DNA from: S5-A14a sp050908895
GTDB taxonomy: Bacteria > Bacillota > Clostridia > Peptostreptococcales > Anaerovoracaceae
NCBI GenBank assembly: GCA_050908895.1
Contig: CP171222.1
Coordinates: 1,302,001 to 1,366,000, forward strand
Direction: 5' to 3'
Length of the DNA stretch: 64,000 nt
Positions 62,899 through 64,000 of the stretch are shown in pieces. Positions within the stretch are counted from its first letter, which is position 1, and each line of letters opens with the position of its first letter. The notes below the pieces were generated by a model, which saw only the letters and a program-made list of their open reading frames with translations, searched no databases and was not told the DNA's origin. A program made the translations under genes and the position numbers.

Positions 62899-64000
62899 CC
62901 TTTTTCACCTCCTCAATTACAACCCTTCTTACCTCACCTATCAGATATAAAGATCCAGCTACTAAAAGTCCGCTGGATTTTTTCGCCCTTATTTCTTTAA
63001 AGGCCACTCTAACTGCCTCTTCCGGCGATTTTATTATTCTAATTTGAGTTTCATCAACTCCGTTATACTCAAGTATTTTTTTTATTTGTTCACCTTCTGC
63101 CCTTCTGTCTATTTTGGGCTCTGTAACAAAATAGATTTCTCCCAAGGATTTAAGATTCTTTATAATGCCGTCCATATCCTTATCAGCCATCATCCCTAGA
63201 AGAACTATTCTCGCTTTGCTATTCCCTGCTTTTTCCAAAGACACTCTAAGGCACCGGGCACTTTCTATATTGTGTGCTCCATCTAATATAACAGAGGGCA
63301 TTTCTGAAATTATTTCAAGTCTCCCTGGATTAAAAGCCATATTAATTCCCAATAAAATTTTTTCTATATCTAAGGATAGAATTTTCTCTTTCCTTAAATA
63401 TTCCAGCGCCATAAGAGCGGCAAGAGAATTAGTGATTTGAAAGGATCCACCCATAGAAGTCTCAACATTATATCTTTCGTTTCCTAATCTTATTTCATAA
63501 GAAATACCTGTGATGGTTTCTCTGTTAACCTTTATTCTTCCCATAAGATTATATACGTTAAATAATCTGGAATTAAGGTCTTTTGCAATAGCTTCAACTA
63601 CTTTAAAAGCCTGAAAATTATCAATTGCCGTTATAAGCGGACAATTTTGCTTAACTATTCCTGCTTTTTCCCTTGCTATCTCCTCTATAGTATCTCCTAA
63701 TCTATCCATATGATCATAAGAGATAGACCCTATGATTGTCATAATAGGTTTATCAATTACGTTAGTAGAATCTCCGCGGCCACCAAGCCCTACTTCAAGA
63801 ATTACAACATCAGCTTTTTTTTCCTTAAAGTACAAAATTGCAATAGCTGTGATTACTTCAAATTCAGTAGGCGAGTCTAACGCCTTATCTACTATCTTAT
63901 TAACCGCTTCAAGAACCTTATCTGTGAAGAGTTCCAAATCCTCATCAGATATTTGATGTCCATCTAGTTGAATTCTTTCGTTAAAATTTTCTAAGAATGG
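62888..64000 (-). CDS. folC: Folylpolyglutamate synthase/dihydrofolate synthase FolC (partial, 5' end beyond window)
   Basis: ATP-dependent ligase adding glutamates to folates. 370 C-terminal residues are visible; the reading frame is open to the right edge. It begins PFLENFNERIQLDG (normally SPHL.. FNERI), and has VVILEVGLGGRGDSTNVI, IAREKAGIVKQNCP, a conserved ILDGAHN and the C-terminal AGSLYLIGEVRRV. The P-loop region lies outside the window. The visible TTG/ATG codons are internal and are not the start. It overlaps the following acetyltransferase gene by 11 bases. Confidence 0.95.
   Translation of the reverse strand, partial: PFLENFNERIQLDGHQISDEDLELFTDKVLEAVNKIVDKALDSPTEFEVITAIAILYFKEKKADVVILEVGLGGRGDSTNVIDKPIMTIIGSISYDHMDRLGDTIEEIAREKAGIVKQNCPLITAIDNFQAFKVVEAIAKDLNSRLFNVYNLMGRIKVNRETITGISYEIRLGNERYNVETSMGGSFQITNSLAALMALEYLRKEKILSLDIEKILLGINMAFNPGRLEIISEMPSVILDGAHNIESARCLRVSLEKAGNSKARIVLLGMMADKDMDGIIKNLKSLGEIYFVTEPKIDRRAEGEQIKKILEYNGVDETQIRIIKSPEEAVRVAFKEIRAKKSSGLLVAGSLYLIGEVRRVVIEEVKKGVM

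Noticed and set aside
1..64000. tRNA/rRNA genes, CRISPR arrays, insertion sequences, prophage, toxin-antitoxin or defence genes
   Set aside because: No repeat array, transposase, integrase, cloverleaf or defence-type protein was recognised on either strand.

Overview
The window is a gene-dense, AT-rich stretch of chromosome from an anaerobic low-GC Firmicute, most likely in the Clostridia. The grounds are an oxygen-sensitive class III ribonucleotide reductase, the anaerobic (early cobalt insertion) cobalamin route, a T-box leader on ileS, a MurT/GatD-type pair, a sortase-type surface protein, AGGAGG-like ribosome binding sites, and housekeeping gene orders (recG-rsmD-coaD, rnc-smc-ftsY, der-plsY-gpsA) typical of that group. 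Family-level placement is not possible from sequence reading alone. I saw no tRNA, rRNA, CRISPR array, insertion sequence or prophage. Almost everything is on the minus strand, so transcription runs from high to low coordinates; only two genes (12615-14018 and 20024-21184) are on the plus strand.

Layout from left to right. 1-8851: housekeeping block with uppP (cut by the edge), asd, rpmF, ackA, tmcAL, a coiled-coil protein, coaD, rsmD, recG, a divergent Asp23-like protein and rpmB. 8959-11734: nrdG and nrdD behind a promoter carrying a palindrome. 11968-21184: a less conserved segment with an acetyltransferase, a membrane-anchored degenerate M20C-like protein, a 1110-residue surface protein, the serine/threonine transporter SstT, an anchored GH25 muramidase and an M20 amidohydrolase. 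21107-25659: rlmN and ileS with its T-box. 25706-30132: a site-2 protease, a divergent GatD/MurT pair and cardiolipin synthase. 30129-49433: a run of 20 genes covering tetrapyrrole and corrin synthesis from glutamyl-tRNA to adenosylcobinamide phosphate. 49434-64000: miaB, gpsA, plsY, der, ftsY, smc, rnc, plsX, glyA, a split threonine/serine exporter, an acetyltransferase and folC (cut by the edge).

How the genes work together. HemA, HemL, HemB, HemC and CobA-HemD make uroporphyrinogen III and precorrin-2. The small dehydrogenase and CbiX give cobalt-sirohydrochlorin. CbiL, H, F, G, D, J, E/T and C build the corrin ring, CbiA and CobQ amidate it, CobO adenylates it, and CobD plus CbiB attach aminopropanol phosphate. 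Nucleotide-loop genes (cobU/cobP, cobS, cobT) and cobalt transport genes are not in the window. From folC to the site-2 protease gene the genes are mostly overlapping or tightly spaced and I saw no convincing terminator, so long polycistronic transcripts are likely, possibly with internal promoters in the few gaps of about 90-120 bases.

The most notable features are losses of catalytic residues in recognisable enzymes. NrdD stops at the point where its glycyl-radical motif should begin. The GatD-like protein contains no cysteine at all and its MurT-like partner is also divergent. CbiA has serine where the glutaminase cysteine is expected. A membrane-anchored PepD-like protein has lost its metal ligands. 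I did not find a clearly new defence or mobile system.
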